Below, piece by piece: positions 9,083 to 17,722 of a stretch of DNA of 37,263 nucleotides; the stretch's first letter is position 1, and every line of letters begins with the position of its first letter. The notes beneath the pieces were generated by a model. The model made no database searches, was not told the DNA's origin, and saw nothing but the letters and a program-made list of their open reading frames with translations. This stretch comes from Gammaproteobacteria bacterium. Its GTDB lineage: Bacteria; Pseudomonadota; Gammaproteobacteria; M30B25. The translations under genes and the position numbers were made by a program. Location of the stretch: NCBI GenBank assembly GCA_018402195.1, contig JAGYIW010000012.1, positions 1-37,263 on the forward strand, read 5' to 3'.

Positions 9083-10117
9083 ATGGCGCGATTATCCTTG
9101 CATCGTAATATTCCTATGGCATTTTACGAAAGCTTGGCCCTACTTTTATCCCAACATCTGCCATTGCGTGATGTTATCACCACACTTCTGCACATCTCCC
9201 CCAAAGACAAGGCGCTTGTACGGCTGCAGCTACTACTGAAAAATGGCCTTAGCTTTAGCCAGGCCCTGGTCAATGTCTACCCGCATATTGACTCCTATGA
9301 ACATCACCTTCTCAGCATGGGGGAGCGCACTCAACAGCTCTCCCAATGCCTCAATCAGCTTATCACCCACAGAAAACAACTAAGAAACAACCGTGCCCAA
9401 CTGTCTCAAGCCTGCTTTTACCCCTGCCTTACCCTCGCTTTTACCATAACTCTCGCCTATGCTCTAATTACGACTGTCCTCCCCACCTGCCTATCCATGT
9501 ACCAACAACAAAACATGCCTTTGCCACCCTTAACCCAAACCCTACTGAACGCTAGCACAATACTAACCTACAGAGCCCCTTGGTTTTTACTCTGGCTGTT
9601 GCTTCTCAATACAGGAATTATCTTGCTTAAAAAATGTAGCCTTTATTCTAGAACTATATCACACCATCGATGGCATATTCCTGGTATTTACCACTGGCTA
9701 AATCATAGACGCTATAGCCGTCTCTGTCACATGCTACACCTAAGCCTGGCCCAACACACCCCACTTCACAAAGCCCTAACTCAAGCAGCCAAAAGCCTCA
9801 GCCATATACCTACCCAGCATCAACTCAACCAATTGGCTTACCACCTTAATCAGGGGCATCCTCTTTCAATAGCCCTCAAGCTAACACCCAAAATACCCCC
9901 ATTGATGCGTAGCTGGCTTACAATTAGCGCCAACCAGCATCAACTTGCCAAAAGCATGAAGCATTTAAGCCAAATCTTTAACAACCTTGCAGAAAAACAA
10001 AGCCAAAAAGTCCTACAGTGGCTTAACCCACTACTACTCTGCCTAGTCTCTGGGTTTATAGGCACCATTATCTGCGCCATTTATCTACCCATATTTCAAC
10101 TAGGCCAGATTTTTTGA
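9083..10117 (+). CDS. pilC: Type IV pilus inner-membrane platform protein PilC
   Basis: T2SSF/PilC-family platform protein that couples the pilus ATPases to pilin assembly in the inner membrane. Two copies of the cytoplasmic helical domain are visible: residues about 10-90 (AFYESLALLLSQHLPLRDVI, then FSQALVNVYP) and about 205-300 (LCHMLHLSLAQHTPLHKALT, then LSIALKLTPKIPPLMRSWL). Hydrophobic segments follow at about 106-127, 157-180 and 315-340. The ATG at 9083, with TGGA five bases before it, was preferred to a GTG at 9044 that has no room for a ribosome-binding site. This gives 344 residues, shorter than typical PilC (about 400) at the N-terminus. pilD overlaps its stop. No pilB is adjacent. 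Codon use is ordinary; the reading frame is intact. Confidence 0.86.
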   Translation: MARLSLHRNIPMAFYESLALLLSQHLPLRDVITTLLHISPKDKALVRLQLLLKNGLSFSQALVNVYPHIDSYEHHLLSMGERTQQLSQCLNQLITHRKQLRNNRAQLSQACFYPCLTLAFTITLAYALITTVLPTCLSMYQQQNMPLPPLTQTLLNASTILTYRAPWFLLWLLLLNTGIILLKKCSLYSRTISHHRWHIPGIYHWLNHRRYSRLCHMLHLSLAQHTPLHKALTQAAKSLSHIPTQHQLNQLAYHLNQGHPLSIALKLTPKIPPLMRSWLTISANQHQLAKSMKHLSQIFNNLAEKQSQKVLQWLNPLLLCLVSGFIGTIICAIYLPIFQLGQIF

Positions 10118-10566
10118 TCCCGCACACAGATATACTAAGTCTATTGCCTCAGCTTTTTGCCTGCTGCTGGCTTATTACCCTAGCCAGTATCGACCTTGCC
10201 TCGGGCAAGCTGCCCAATGTGCTTACTTATACTGGTATGATTGCTGGCTGGGCCTGGCATTTCCTGCAACATGACCTACACCTTAGCCTTTTCGGCAGTC
10301 TATGTGGCTTTGTGCTTATTTTTACGATTAACACAGCTTATTATTGTATGCGAGATAATCTTGGCATGGGCTGGGGTGATGCAAAAATGCTAGCCATGCT
10401 TGGCAGTTGGCTTGGGCCAGGGAAAGTAATATCTATATTGGCTTGGGCATGTGTGCAAAGCAGTGGATTTGTGCTCATAATCTTTTCGATAAAAAAATCT
10501 TTACCCGCCAGCATACCATTTGGTCCTTGGCTAGCTTTGGGCACACTTGTTGTGACCTTATTTTAG
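10114..10566 (+). CDS. pilD: Prepilin peptidase lacking the methyltransferase domain
   Basis: Type IV prepilin leader peptidase (aspartic family A24) in the inner membrane. Only the peptidase half is present, at 150 residues against about 285 for standard PilD. The two catalytic aspartates are intact: Asp27 in SIDLASGKLPN and Asp89 in GMGWGDAKML. The C-terminal PFGPWLALG motif is also intact. The N-terminal cytoplasmic domain with its zinc cysteines, which methylates the new pilin N-terminus, is absent. The start is TTG at 10114, overlapping the pilC stop by four bases (TTGA), so translation is probably coupled. Short A24 peptidases without methylase exist in other bacteria and archaea. This could therefore be a functional short form or a trimmed relic. 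Confidence 0.83.
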   Translation: MIPHTDILSLLPQLFACCWLITLASIDLASGKLPNVLTYTGMIAGWAWHFLQHDLHLSLFGSLCGFVLIFTINTAYYCMRDNLGMGWGDAKMLAMLGSWLGPGKVISILAWACVQSSGFVLIIFSIKKSLPASIPFGPWLALGTLVVTLF

Positions 10567-10588
10567 TCAGGGATACCTAATCTCCCAA

Positions 10589-10616
10589 CAAGGCAAGACG
10601 GCTATTACTTGCCTTG
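10589..10616. repeat. Inverted repeat after pilD
   Basis: CAAGGCAAG (10589-10597) and CTTGCCTTG (10608-10616) form a perfect 9-base-pair stem with a 10-base loop, 22 bases after the pilD stop. No T-tract follows on either strand, so it is not a classic intrinsic terminator. It may stabilise or end the pilCD transcript. Confidence 0.55.
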
Positions 10617-10641
10617 CTGCGCAATACTGAGATAGCTATTA

Positions 10642-10670
10642 TTCACCATCTCTATTAAAATAAACATTAT
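10642..10670 (+). promoter_or_regulatory. Possible coaE promoter
   Basis: TTCACC (10642-10647), a 17-base spacer and CATTAT (10665-10670), each matching consensus at four positions, lie 31 bases before the coaE ATG. CGGAG provides the ribosome-binding site. Confidence 0.33.
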
Positions 10671-10701
10671 CCTACATCATCGACCCAGAAACGGAGCAAT
10701 A

Positions 10702-11313
10702 ATGAAGGTTATTGGCCTTACAGGTGGCATAGGTTCGGGCAAAACCCTGACGACTGATACTTTAGCCAACCTGGGAGTTACCGTGATTGATGCCGACGCC
10801 ATTGCCAAAACCCTTACCCATGCTGACACCCCTTGCGCCCAAGCTATCATAGAGCATTTCGGTCCAACCATCGCCAAACCTAATGGCGAGCTGTACCGTG
10901 ATCAACTTGCTCACATCGTTTTTAATGACCCCGAACAACGCGCCTGGCTAGAGCAACTTTTACACCCCGCCATTCGTAAAGCCATGGCTTTAGCCATTGA
11001 CCAACTTGAAAATAGCATTCCCTACTGCATCTGCTCTATACCTCTTTTGGCGGAAAATTGGCCTCACCCCCTAGTCGACGAAGTAGTAGTGGTAGAAGCG
11101 GATGCAGAAACACGGCTGATGCGTATCTGCCAACGAGACCGCTTATCGCCAGAAGCCGCCCAACTTCGCATGAGCACCCAGGCTTCATCCCTATCAAGAC
11201 GTGCTATTGCCAATCACATCATTGAAAATAACGATTCTATGCAAGCGCTGCAAGCGGCCATCACCAAATGGCATTACGAAAAATTAAACCAATTAAATCA
11301 TAATTTTAAATAA
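10702..11313 (+). CDS. coaE: Dephospho-CoA kinase
   Basis: Last step of coenzyme A synthesis: phosphorylates the 3'-hydroxyl of dephospho-CoA with ATP. The P-loop GGIGSGKT covers residues 8-15 and is followed by the conserved VIDADAIAKTL segment, with the catalytic Asp region. Later come LLHPAIRK, the lid-type CQRDRLSPEAAQLRM region and the terminal ADHIIEN-like sequence (ANHIIENN). At 203 residues it is the normal length and cytoplasmic. The order pilD-coaE-zapD is standard in gammaproteobacteria. It has a plausible promoter of its own and a hairpin separating it from pilD. Confidence 0.95.
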   Translation: MKVIGLTGGIGSGKTLTTDTLANLGVTVIDADAIAKTLTHADTPCAQAIIEHFGPTIAKPNGELYRDQLAHIVFNDPEQRAWLEQLLHPAIRKAMALAIDQLENSIPYCICSIPLLAENWPHPLVDEVVVVEADAETRLMRICQRDRLSPEAAQLRMSTQASSLSRRAIANHIIENNDSMQALQAAITKWHYEKLNQLNHNFK

Positions 11314-11386
11314 ATAATACTCCACTTAGCTGCTGCAACAAAACGTCATCTTATTGAAGAAAAAAACCAAAACATTTTCTCACCCC

Positions 11387-11415
11387 TTTAAAAGGGTTAA
11401 CCTTGTTGATATTAT
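11387..11415 (+). promoter_or_regulatory. zapD promoter with extended -10
   Basis: TTTAAA (11387-11392), a 17-base spacer and TATTAT (11410-11415) preceded by TG one base upstream give an extended -10. Transcription would begin near 11422, about 30 bases before the zapD ATG. Confidence 0.45.
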
Positions 11416-11453
11416 GAAGCTTTTGAAGCCATTTTTTGCTGGCGAGGAATCCT

Positions 11454-12239
11454 ATGCATGATACTGCCATCATTTACGAACAACCCCTAGATGAGCTAAT
11501 CCGCCTGTGCCTGCGCTTAGAACATTTGTTTGATCAGCTTGATTATCATCGTTTGTTACCACAAGAACTCAACAGTCGTGCAGCCATTGCTGCTTTGCTA
11601 GATATTCTCAATGTCATTGAGCGACCTGACCTGAAAGCCAAATTGGTCAAAGCACTGAGCCACCATGCCAATATTTTATCTAGCTTAGAGCACAGCCCAG
11701 ATGTTGACAAAAACAAGCTCAATGAAGCCTTAGGCCAGCTGGACAATCTTATCGATGTTCTACACACTAAGCCTGGAAGAATTGGCCAGCCCCTGAAAGA
11801 CAATGAGTTTCTAGCCACTATCCGCCAACGCCTTAGCATCCCTGCTGGTGACTGCAATTTCAACTTACCTGGCTACCACCGCTGGCTTTCGCAGCCTCAA
11901 GCGCAGCGCATGAATGAACTCCACCAATGGACTGAGCATTACACCCACCTCAAAGCCGCGACCTACTTCTTGCTCAAGCTCACCCGTGAGAGCGCACTAC
12001 CCCATGCCGTTCGCATTGAAGATGGTTTTTACCAGCAAAATCTTGAGAGCAATAATGCCTGGCAACTGGTTCGTGTCGCTATACCTTATGAGGCTGGCAT
12101 TTATCCTGAGTTTAGTGTGGGACAACATCGTCTTTCTGTGAGACTCCAGAAACTCAATGCTCAAGGGCGCCCACAGGCTCACATGGAGCCTTTGACCTGC
12201 GCCCTGACACTATGCTCACGCCAAATAGCAAAAGGCTAA
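11454..12239 (+). CDS. zapD: Cell division protein ZapD (YacF family)
   Basis: FtsZ-binding protein that bundles FtsZ filaments at midcell. The N-terminal IIYEQPLDELIRLCLRLEHL block is the hallmark of the family. The KPGRIGQPLKDNEFLATIRQR segment, PGYHRWL and the C-terminal strand-rich half with PYEAGIYPEFSVGQHR are also characteristic. The ATG at 11454 has GAGGA six bases before it and gives 261 residues, slightly longer than E. coli ZapD; an upstream in-frame start at 11436 lacks such a site. It normally neighbours coaE and yacG; yacG is not present here. Its partner FtsZ is encoded at 18789. Cytoplasmic. Confidence 0.93.
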   Translation: MHDTAIIYEQPLDELIRLCLRLEHLFDQLDYHRLLPQELNSRAAIAALLDILNVIERPDLKAKLVKALSHHANILSSLEHSPDVDKNKLNEALGQLDNLIDVLHTKPGRIGQPLKDNEFLATIRQRLSIPAGDCNFNLPGYHRWLSQPQAQRMNELHQWTEHYTHLKAATYFLLKLTRESALPHAVRIEDGFYQQNLESNNAWQLVRVAIPYEAGIYPEFSVGQHRLSVRLQKLNAQGRPQAHMEPLTCALTLCSRQIAKG

Positions 12240-12367
12240 TACCGTTTGTTAGGGATGAGAAACTGATCGCACACCACGGCTTGCCGGCATAGTTCGGGCG
12301 CCAAAGAAGGTTTCGATAGGGCTTCTTCTAGGGATGCCTTGCGGAACTTTCTACTTTGTGTTGACAC
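12236..12367 (-). other. Possible 43-codon minus-strand ORF between zapD and the 590-residue gene
   Basis: An open frame from GTG at 12367 encodes a basic 43-residue peptide ending NKRY, and its stop overlaps the zapD stop. There is no clear ribosome-binding site and no recognisable domain, and it lies under the putative promoter of the next gene. It could be a remnant or chance; yacG, expected here, does not match. Otherwise I see nothing in 12240-12440 beyond promoter-like sequence. Confidence 0.2.
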
Positions 12368-12389
12368 TAGAAAAAATATTCTTGCTAAC
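12361..12389 (+). promoter_or_regulatory. Possible promoter of the 590-residue gene
   Basis: A perfect -35 TTGACA (12361-12366) is followed at 17 bases by GCTAAC, a poor -10 with three matches. The gene has a strong GGGAGGA ribosome-binding site (12428-12434) before its ATG. Confidence 0.33.
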
Positions 12390-12440
12390 CCAAAACCACC
12401 CTGCTAGAATCGAGGAGAGACTGATCAGGGAGGACTAATC

Positions 12441-14213
12441 ATGAGTAACGCAAACACAGTATACGAAGGGGCCTACCAGGTACGACAAAACCCTCTTACT
12501 GAGTTTTTGCTTGAGACTTTCTCAAAAGATTTGAATGTCGTATTGCCTGACCATTTATCAGCCAAAGAAGCTGCTGTGGTGACGATGCTACAAACTTATG
12601 ATAATGATCAGCGCGAGAGTGTTCTTTCCTTTGTCCAAAATTATGGCGCCCCCAATGCACTTCCCTCCCTCGAACAGTTAAATCAATCCAAACACCGAGA
12701 TATTGCACTGGCTTTTGGCCCTGTGGCAATCGCTTGTCTTGAGGGTATACTCGAAGAGCCCCACAAAATTCACACCCTGTGGCATGTCAACCAGTGTGCC
12801 GAAGAACAACCACATAAGCTGCCATTGCTTTATAGGTTTCTGACCCTTTGCCTAGAACTGCACATCTTCTCCCTTGAAGGTCTGCTTAAATGGAAGAACC
12901 TACCCACCACCATCAAACGTGCCCTCGCGTCCCGAAAAATGCAGCAAGAGCTTGGATCGTACAGCGCCAGCAACAGCAGTGACTTGCGGCAATCCATCAT
13001 GCACCTGCTCTCCCCCGAGCGTCACCCCAATTCAGACTCTATTCATGGGCTACATTCCTGCTGGTTCTCGCTCAATAACCAAGACCTCAAGACTTTGGGT
13101 ACCTTTTGTGCCTCATGGTACGAACAAAAATGTGCAGAAAGCACGCCGAATGATCACAGCGGTGACAAGTTAGAGATTGCCGCGGCACAATATCTTCACC
13201 ATATTAGCCAACTTCCTGCTAAGGTGATTGATTTCCTCAAAACGTTGCATGCGTCCCTACAACCTAACTCTAATACTATCAATGTCCAGCTACCCGCCCT
13301 ACCCAAACTTGACGAGCTACCTCCACCACTTCAGGATACCTTGGTAGAAACATTTGCATTCCTCCAAATCAGTGGCAGATCGCTCGACCCATATGCTTTT
13401 GAATCCTGCTGCTTAGGCCTTGGCGAGGCGTTTTTGCAGGACCTCTATCAAAATCATATCCTAAGATACATCAATGCTGCATTTAAAGACCTCACACCAA
13501 GAGAGCACGAAAGCGTCAGGCAGCTAGTAATCATTCTGGCTAATGTGATCGGCAGAGACTTTATTGGTGAGAACGCCTCTAAGCAACGTATGAATGCTGC
13601 AGAGCAACTGATCCATCCAATCCACGCTGAAGCTTGCCTTCATATTTGGCAAAAAAACTACAACACACCCCTCCATGCTGTGAGCCAGCTATCCACACTT
13701 TTGAATGTCTCGATTTCAAATTCTGACTCACATGAAGATGCTAGGAGGGCTGTTGCCAAAGCTCTATTTAATGCCCTAGAGGCCGGCACTAATTTCCAAA
13801 TTGAATATACCCAGATAATCTCTGGGATACTAAGTGCCAATGCGCCTGAGGTAACGACTGCCTTTTCAGAAACCCTTGCAAAAACGCTGGCAGCAGATCT
13901 AGAAATTATTCTACAGGGCAGTACACACCCTCAAACCCAAAAATGTTTAGTAGAAAACTGGCAAAAGGGTTGGAAATCTTGGGTAGTGAAGCATGCTGAT
14001 AAGCTAAAGGCATTCTTTAGCACCAGTGCTGATACTTCCCTGTACGATCAGGCAAGGGCCTGGCTTGATAACCCTCAGGCACATAGATCAGGCTTGGATG
14101 CCGCTAGTGGCTATAGAGTAAACGGCCAATTCGCTAGCTTTCACCGAGGAACTGATGAGACAATTTCTGGAAATCTGCCTGAATCAAGTGTTTCAGCAAC
14201 CCTTGTGCACTAA
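12441..14213 (+). CDS. Large protein of unknown function inserted between zapD and mutT
   Basis: I do not recognise this 590-residue protein. It appears soluble and almost entirely helical, with no signal peptide or membrane segment. Leu/His/Gln-rich amphipathic stretches run through residues about 20-480. A motif-poor tail (about 545-590) is rich in Ser, Thr, Gly and Glu. Cysteines are scattered without a metal-binding pattern. Translation starts at an ATG preceded by GGGAGGA. The gene sits between zapD and mutT, where related genomes have yacG or nothing, and it converges on mutT with only three bases between the stops. Size, solubility and polar tail resemble secreted effectors of Legionellales, but nothing in the sequence proves secretion and no PmrA-like box was seen upstream. 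Confidence 0.75.
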   Translation: MSNANTVYEGAYQVRQNPLTEFLLETFSKDLNVVLPDHLSAKEAAVVTMLQTYDNDQRESVLSFVQNYGAPNALPSLEQLNQSKHRDIALAFGPVAIACLEGILEEPHKIHTLWHVNQCAEEQPHKLPLLYRFLTLCLELHIFSLEGLLKWKNLPTTIKRALASRKMQQELGSYSASNSSDLRQSIMHLLSPERHPNSDSIHGLHSCWFSLNNQDLKTLGTFCASWYEQKCAESTPNDHSGDKLEIAAAQYLHHISQLPAKVIDFLKTLHASLQPNSNTINVQLPALPKLDELPPPLQDTLVETFAFLQISGRSLDPYAFESCCLGLGEAFLQDLYQNHILRYINAAFKDLTPREHESVRQLVIILANVIGRDFIGENASKQRMNAAEQLIHPIHAEACLHIWQKNYNTPLHAVSQLSTLLNVSISNSDSHEDARRAVAKALFNALEAGTNFQIEYTQIISGILSANAPEVTTAFSETLAKTLAADLEIILQGSTHPQTQKCLVENWQKGWKSWVVKHADKLKAFFSTSADTSLYDQARAWLDNPQAHRSGLDAASGYRVNGQFASFHRGTDETISGNLPESSVSATLVH

Positions 14214-14216
14214 TGA

Positions 14217-14609
14217 CTATGGCCTCAAAGCCAACCCTAATGCCTGAACTATCTTGATATTAGCTGGGGGAATAGCCAACTGGCTTACTTGTTCTAGTGT
14301 GTGCCAGGCTAAGATTTGTCCTTCATTTCCCTGTGGCTCGCCATCAAAGGCTCGAATCATCCAAACATCAAGACACACAGAAAAATCATCATAGTCATGG
14401 AAGATTTGAGTGAGATAATCCATGGCCGTGGCATCAATACCCAACTCTTCTTGTAGCTCACGCGTTATTGCATCGCGGGAAGACTCTTTTTCTTCAAGCT
14501 TTCCTCCAGGAAACTCCCATTTCCCGCCAAGAAACTTGCCACTTGGACGCTGTGCCACAAGCAACCGCCCTTGTTTATCTCCAATTATCCCAACCGCGAT
14601 TCTTAGCAT
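14217..14609 (-). CDS. mutT: 8-oxo-dGTP diphosphatase MutT (Nudix hydrolase)
   Basis: Hydrolyses 8-oxo-dGTP, keeping oxidised guanine out of DNA. The complete Nudix box G-x5-E-x7-REUxEExGU is seen at about residues 36-58: GKLEEKE, then REL and EELGI. WEFPGGK just before it is the MutT signature. The ATG at 14609 has AAGGGG upstream and was preferred to a GTG two codons earlier; it gives 130 residues, the E. coli length. It begins nine bases after the secA stop, as in most gammaproteobacteria, and is the last gene of the long minus-strand run. Confidence 0.95.
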   Translation of the reverse strand: MLRIAVGIIGDKQGRLLVAQRPSGKFLGGKWEFPGGKLEEKESSRDAITRELQEELGIDATAMDYLTQIFHDYDDFSVCLDVWMIRAFDGEPQGNEGQILAWHTLEQVSQLAIPPANIKIVQALGLALRP

Positions 14610-14618
14610 GCCCACCCC

Positions 14619-17243
14619 TTAACTATTCTTTAATTGGCCATGGCAATGCTTGTATTTTTTGCCAGCACCACAAGGACAAGGTGAGTTTCGGCCTACTCTA
14701 TTGGATCCATCAACCGCTGTAGCTTCTTCATTGACAGAACCTACAGCCTCTTCCCCCTCTGGGACCAAGCGAACCTGCAATAGGGTTCCAATAGCCACAT
14801 AGCGTAACGAAGCCAACATCTCTTGGAACATTTCAAAACCTTCACGCTTAAATTCCTGGGTAGGGTCTTTTTGCGCATAGCCACGAAGATGAATGCCTTG
14901 ACGTAGGACATCAAGATTCACCAAATGATCTTTCCAATGCATATCTAAAAGCTGAAGTAACAGATTCTTCTCAATATCTACCATTACCGGCTCGGTCAGG
15001 TCAGCTACCTTGACTGAATAGGCTTCTGTCAAAGTCTTCTGCAAAGCATCTCTTAGCCTATACTCATCCATAGACTTATCTTCTTCCAGCCAAGTTTTAA
15101 CTGGTACTGACAAACCAAAATCACTAGACAAAGCTTGTTGCAAACCTGCAATATCCCACTGCTCCTCAAAGCTTTGTGACGGCACAAAACGCTCCATTAG
15201 AATACCCACCACTTCCGTGAGCATGCGCTGCACCATACTGGTGACGGCTTCGGCCTCTAGTAATGCATCTCGCTGCTGATACACCAAATACCTTTGCTCG
15301 TTGGCGACATCATCGTACTTAAGCAAATTTTTGCGCGCATCAAAGTTATAACCTTCAACCTTGCGTTGTGCCCCCTCAATAACACGCGTTACCGAACGAC
15401 TTTGTAGCACCTCACCCTCTTGCATACCCAGACGCTGCATGAGGCCTTTTAGACGATCAGCCGCAAAGATCCGCATGAGATCATCTTCCAAGGCCAAATA
15501 AAAACGTGAAAATCCTGGATCACCCTGACGACCAGAACGTCCTCTAAGCTGATTGTCAATACGCCTAGACTCATTACGTTCGGTACCAAGCACATACAAA
15601 CCACCAAGCTCAACAACTTGGTCGTGCTTCTTCTGCCAGACCTCCGTTAGTCTGTCTCGTGTTGCTTTATCATCCTCAGCAATGTCAGCCAGGTCTACTT
15701 CCAAATTACCGCCAAGGACGATGTCTGTACCCCTACCAGCCATATTGGTAGCAATGGTTACAGCACCTTGGCTGCCCGCTTGGGCAATAATCTTTGCCTC
15801 TCTAAGGTGATTCTTGGCGTTAAGCACTTCATGGGCTATCTTTCTTTTCTTCAACATCTCAGATAATTTCTCTGAAGACTCAATGGATGCTGTGCCTACC
15901 AAAATAGGCTGCTGGGTTTTATGGACTCGCGCAATCTCCTCGACAATGGCGTTAAACTTCTCTTTCTCGGTCAAGAAAATATAATCTGAAGAATCATTTC
16001 GTACCATAGGCTTGTTGGTTGGAATCACTACTACTTCTAAGCCGTAAATTTGCTGAAATTCGTAGGCTTCAGTATCCGCAGTACCAGTCATACCACTAAG
16101 CTTGTCATACATACGAAAGTAATTCTGGAATGTGATAGTAGCCAAGGTTTGATTTTCACTCTCAACCTTTACTGCTTCTTTGGCTTCAATGGCTTGGTGC
16201 AAGCCATCCGACCAACGCCGCCCTGGCATTAGGCGCCCAGTATGCTCATCAACGATGATAACTTCATTGTCTTTCACAATGTAATCGACATCACATTTAT
16301 ACAAGTGTCTAGCGCGAAGCGCTGCCTGCACATGATGCATTAAGCTAACATGTTTGGCATCATAGAGGTTATTGGCAGAATCAATCAAGCCTACCTGTGC
16401 CAAGATTTGCTCAACCTTCTCATGACCAGACTCAGTTAAGTAGGCCTGTTTAGCTTTTTCATCTATACTAAAATGTCCTGGCCCATTTTCTTCTTTTTGC
16501 TTTTCTAGCTCTTGAGATATCTTGTCAACAAACAGATACATTTCTGTGGTTTGTTCCGATGGGCCCGAAATAATCAATGGCGTTCGGGCTTCATCGACAA
16601 GAATAGAATCTACCTCATCGACAATGGCATAGTGCAAAGGACGCTGGCATTTATCTGCCATTGACATCGCCATATTATCACGCAGATAGTCGAAGCCAAA
16701 TTCGTTATTGGTGCCAAAGGTGATATCTGCCTTATAGGCTTCACGCTTTTCTGCAGCATTCAATCCAGGCACATTGACGGCAACCTTTAGGCCTAAAAAG
16801 TTGTAAATCGGTGACATCCACTCAGCATCACGCTTGGCCAGATAATCGTTAACAGTGACAATGTGCACGCCCTGATCGGCTAGTGCCATCAGATAGGCTG
16901 ACAAGGTTGACATCAAGGTCTTACCCTCACCCGTACGCATTTCGGCAATCTTGCCGTGAAACAGTACCATGCCGCCGATCAACTGCACATCGTAGTGCCT
17001 CAACCCCAGCATCCGACGACTGGCTTCACGGACCACTGCAAACGCTTCCGGCAGTAACGCTTCCATGGTCTCGCCTGACTGTAATCTTGTCTTAAAAGCT
17101 TTAGTCATGCCTGCCAACTCTTGGTCCGACTTTGCCCCCATCGAAGATTCTAGCTGGTTGATTTTATTGACTTGCTTTTGAAATGTGTCCACCACACGCT
17201 GATTCCGTGTGCCAAATACCTTGGAAAGTAACCCACTCACCAT
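14619..17243 (-). CDS. secA: Preprotein translocase ATPase SecA
   Basis: ATP-driven motor that pushes unfolded preproteins through SecYEG. The 874-residue protein is full length. Walker A is MRTGEGKT (residues 102-109). The helicase Walker B region is VDEVDSILVDEARTP. MYDKLSGMTGTADTEAYEF precedes the second helicase domain, which has ATNMAGRGTDI and QLRGRSGRQGDPG. The C-terminus carries the zinc-binding SecB/ribosome contact motif CPCGAGKKYKHCHG. ATG at 17243 with AGAAAG upstream. It is divergent from dciA; there is no secM, as is usual outside enterics. Intact secA fits the two Sec-type signals in the neighbourhood. Confidence 0.97.
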   Translation of the reverse strand: MVSGLLSKVFGTRNQRVVDTFQKQVNKINQLESSMGAKSDQELAGMTKAFKTRLQSGETMEALLPEAFAVVREASRRMLGLRHYDVQLIGGMVLFHGKIAEMRTGEGKTLMSTLSAYLMALADQGVHIVTVNDYLAKRDAEWMSPIYNFLGLKVAVNVPGLNAAEKREAYKADITFGTNNEFGFDYLRDNMAMSMADKCQRPLHYAIVDEVDSILVDEARTPLIISGPSEQTTEMYLFVDKISQELEKQKEENGPGHFSIDEKAKQAYLTESGHEKVEQILAQVGLIDSANNLYDAKHVSLMHHVQAALRARHLYKCDVDYIVKDNEVIIVDEHTGRLMPGRRWSDGLHQAIEAKEAVKVESENQTLATITFQNYFRMYDKLSGMTGTADTEAYEFQQIYGLEVVVIPTNKPMVRNDSSDYIFLTEKEKFNAIVEEIARVHKTQQPILVGTASIESSEKLSEMLKKRKIAHEVLNAKNHLREAKIIAQAGSQGAVTIATNMAGRGTDIVLGGNLEVDLADIAEDDKATRDRLTEVWQKKHDQVVELGGLYVLGTERNESRRIDNQLRGRSGRQGDPGFSRFYLALEDDLMRIFAADRLKGLMQRLGMQEGEVLQSRSVTRVIEGAQRKVEGYNFDARKNLLKYDDVANEQRYLVYQQRDALLEAEAVTSMVQRMLTEVVGILMERFVPSQSFEEQWDIAGLQQALSSDFGLSVPVKTWLEEDKSMDEYRLRDALQKTLTEAYSVKVADLTEPVMVDIEKNLLLQLLDMHWKDHLVNLDVLRQGIHLRGYAQKDPTQEFKREGFEMFQEMLASLRYVAIGTLLQVRLVPEGEEAVGSVNEEATAVDGSNRVGRNSPCPCGAGKKYKHCHGQLKNS

Positions 17244-17250
17244 ATCTTTC

Positions 17251-17278
17251 TTGACCTTGGTTATTTACCCAGTATGAT
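17251..17278 (+). promoter_or_regulatory. dciA promoter
   Basis: TTGACC (17251-17256), a 16-base spacer and TATGAT (17273-17278) form a strong promoter, each hexamer matching five of six. Transcription would begin near 17285, about 20 bases before the ATG. Confidence 0.55.
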
Positions 17279-17305
17279 GAAGAAGAATTGAAACAGGATA
17301 GTCTT

Positions 17306-17722
17306 ATGAAAACTGTTCATGCTTATCTCAATAACTCCTCATTAAGCCATCTTCTTAATAGGGCATCTATCATTGCACAAGCCAACAGACATTTGCAAGA
17401 TTTGCTGCCCCAAAACCTGAAAAACCACTGCATCATCGCCAACTTTGACCAACATCAGATTATCATAGCGATTTCCAGTGCTGCTTTTATGCCTTCTATT
17501 CAATCGATGCAATCTTGGTTACATCAAAATCTCAAAGCTTTTCATCCATTGAAAAATACGCAAATTCTTAAAATTTCCGTTATGCCTGACCTCTATCCCC
17601 ATAAACCCGAGCAAAAGACATTTCCGACACTCACGGCAAACACCCAAAAACTCATCCAGCAGACAGCAAAGCGCATCAAAGACGACAAGCTTAGAGATGC
17701 ACTAACAAGGCTAAGTCTTTAA
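17306..17722 (+). CDS. dciA: DUF721/DciA-like replicative helicase loader
   Basis: A 138-residue basic protein with the N-terminal alpha/beta layout of DUF721: an early Leu-rich helix ([22 protein letters not shown]), then the strands [21 protein letters not shown] and a following helix [11 protein letters not shown]. The C-terminal part is flexible and polar with Lys/Arg clusters. DciA delivers the DnaB helicase in bacteria without DnaC or DnaI, and a DUF721 gene is found between lpxC and secA in other gammaproteobacteria, which supports the call. The ATG at 17306 with CAGGA upstream was chosen over a TTG at 17288. Its stop shares the palindromic TTAA with the convergent lpxC stop. Sequence similarity is weak, so function rests partly on position. 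Confidence 0.72.
   Translation: MKTVHAYLNNSSLSHLLNRASIIAQANRHLQDLLPQNLKNHCIIANFDQHQIIIAISSAAFMPSIQSMQSWLHQNLKAFHPLKNTQILKISVMPDLYPHKPEQKTFPTLTANTQKLIQQTAKRIKDDKLRDALTRLSL

Noticed and set aside
12874-13173. 99-codon frame inside the 590-residue gene
   Set aside because: Pro/Ser/Thr-rich shadow frame without a start signal.
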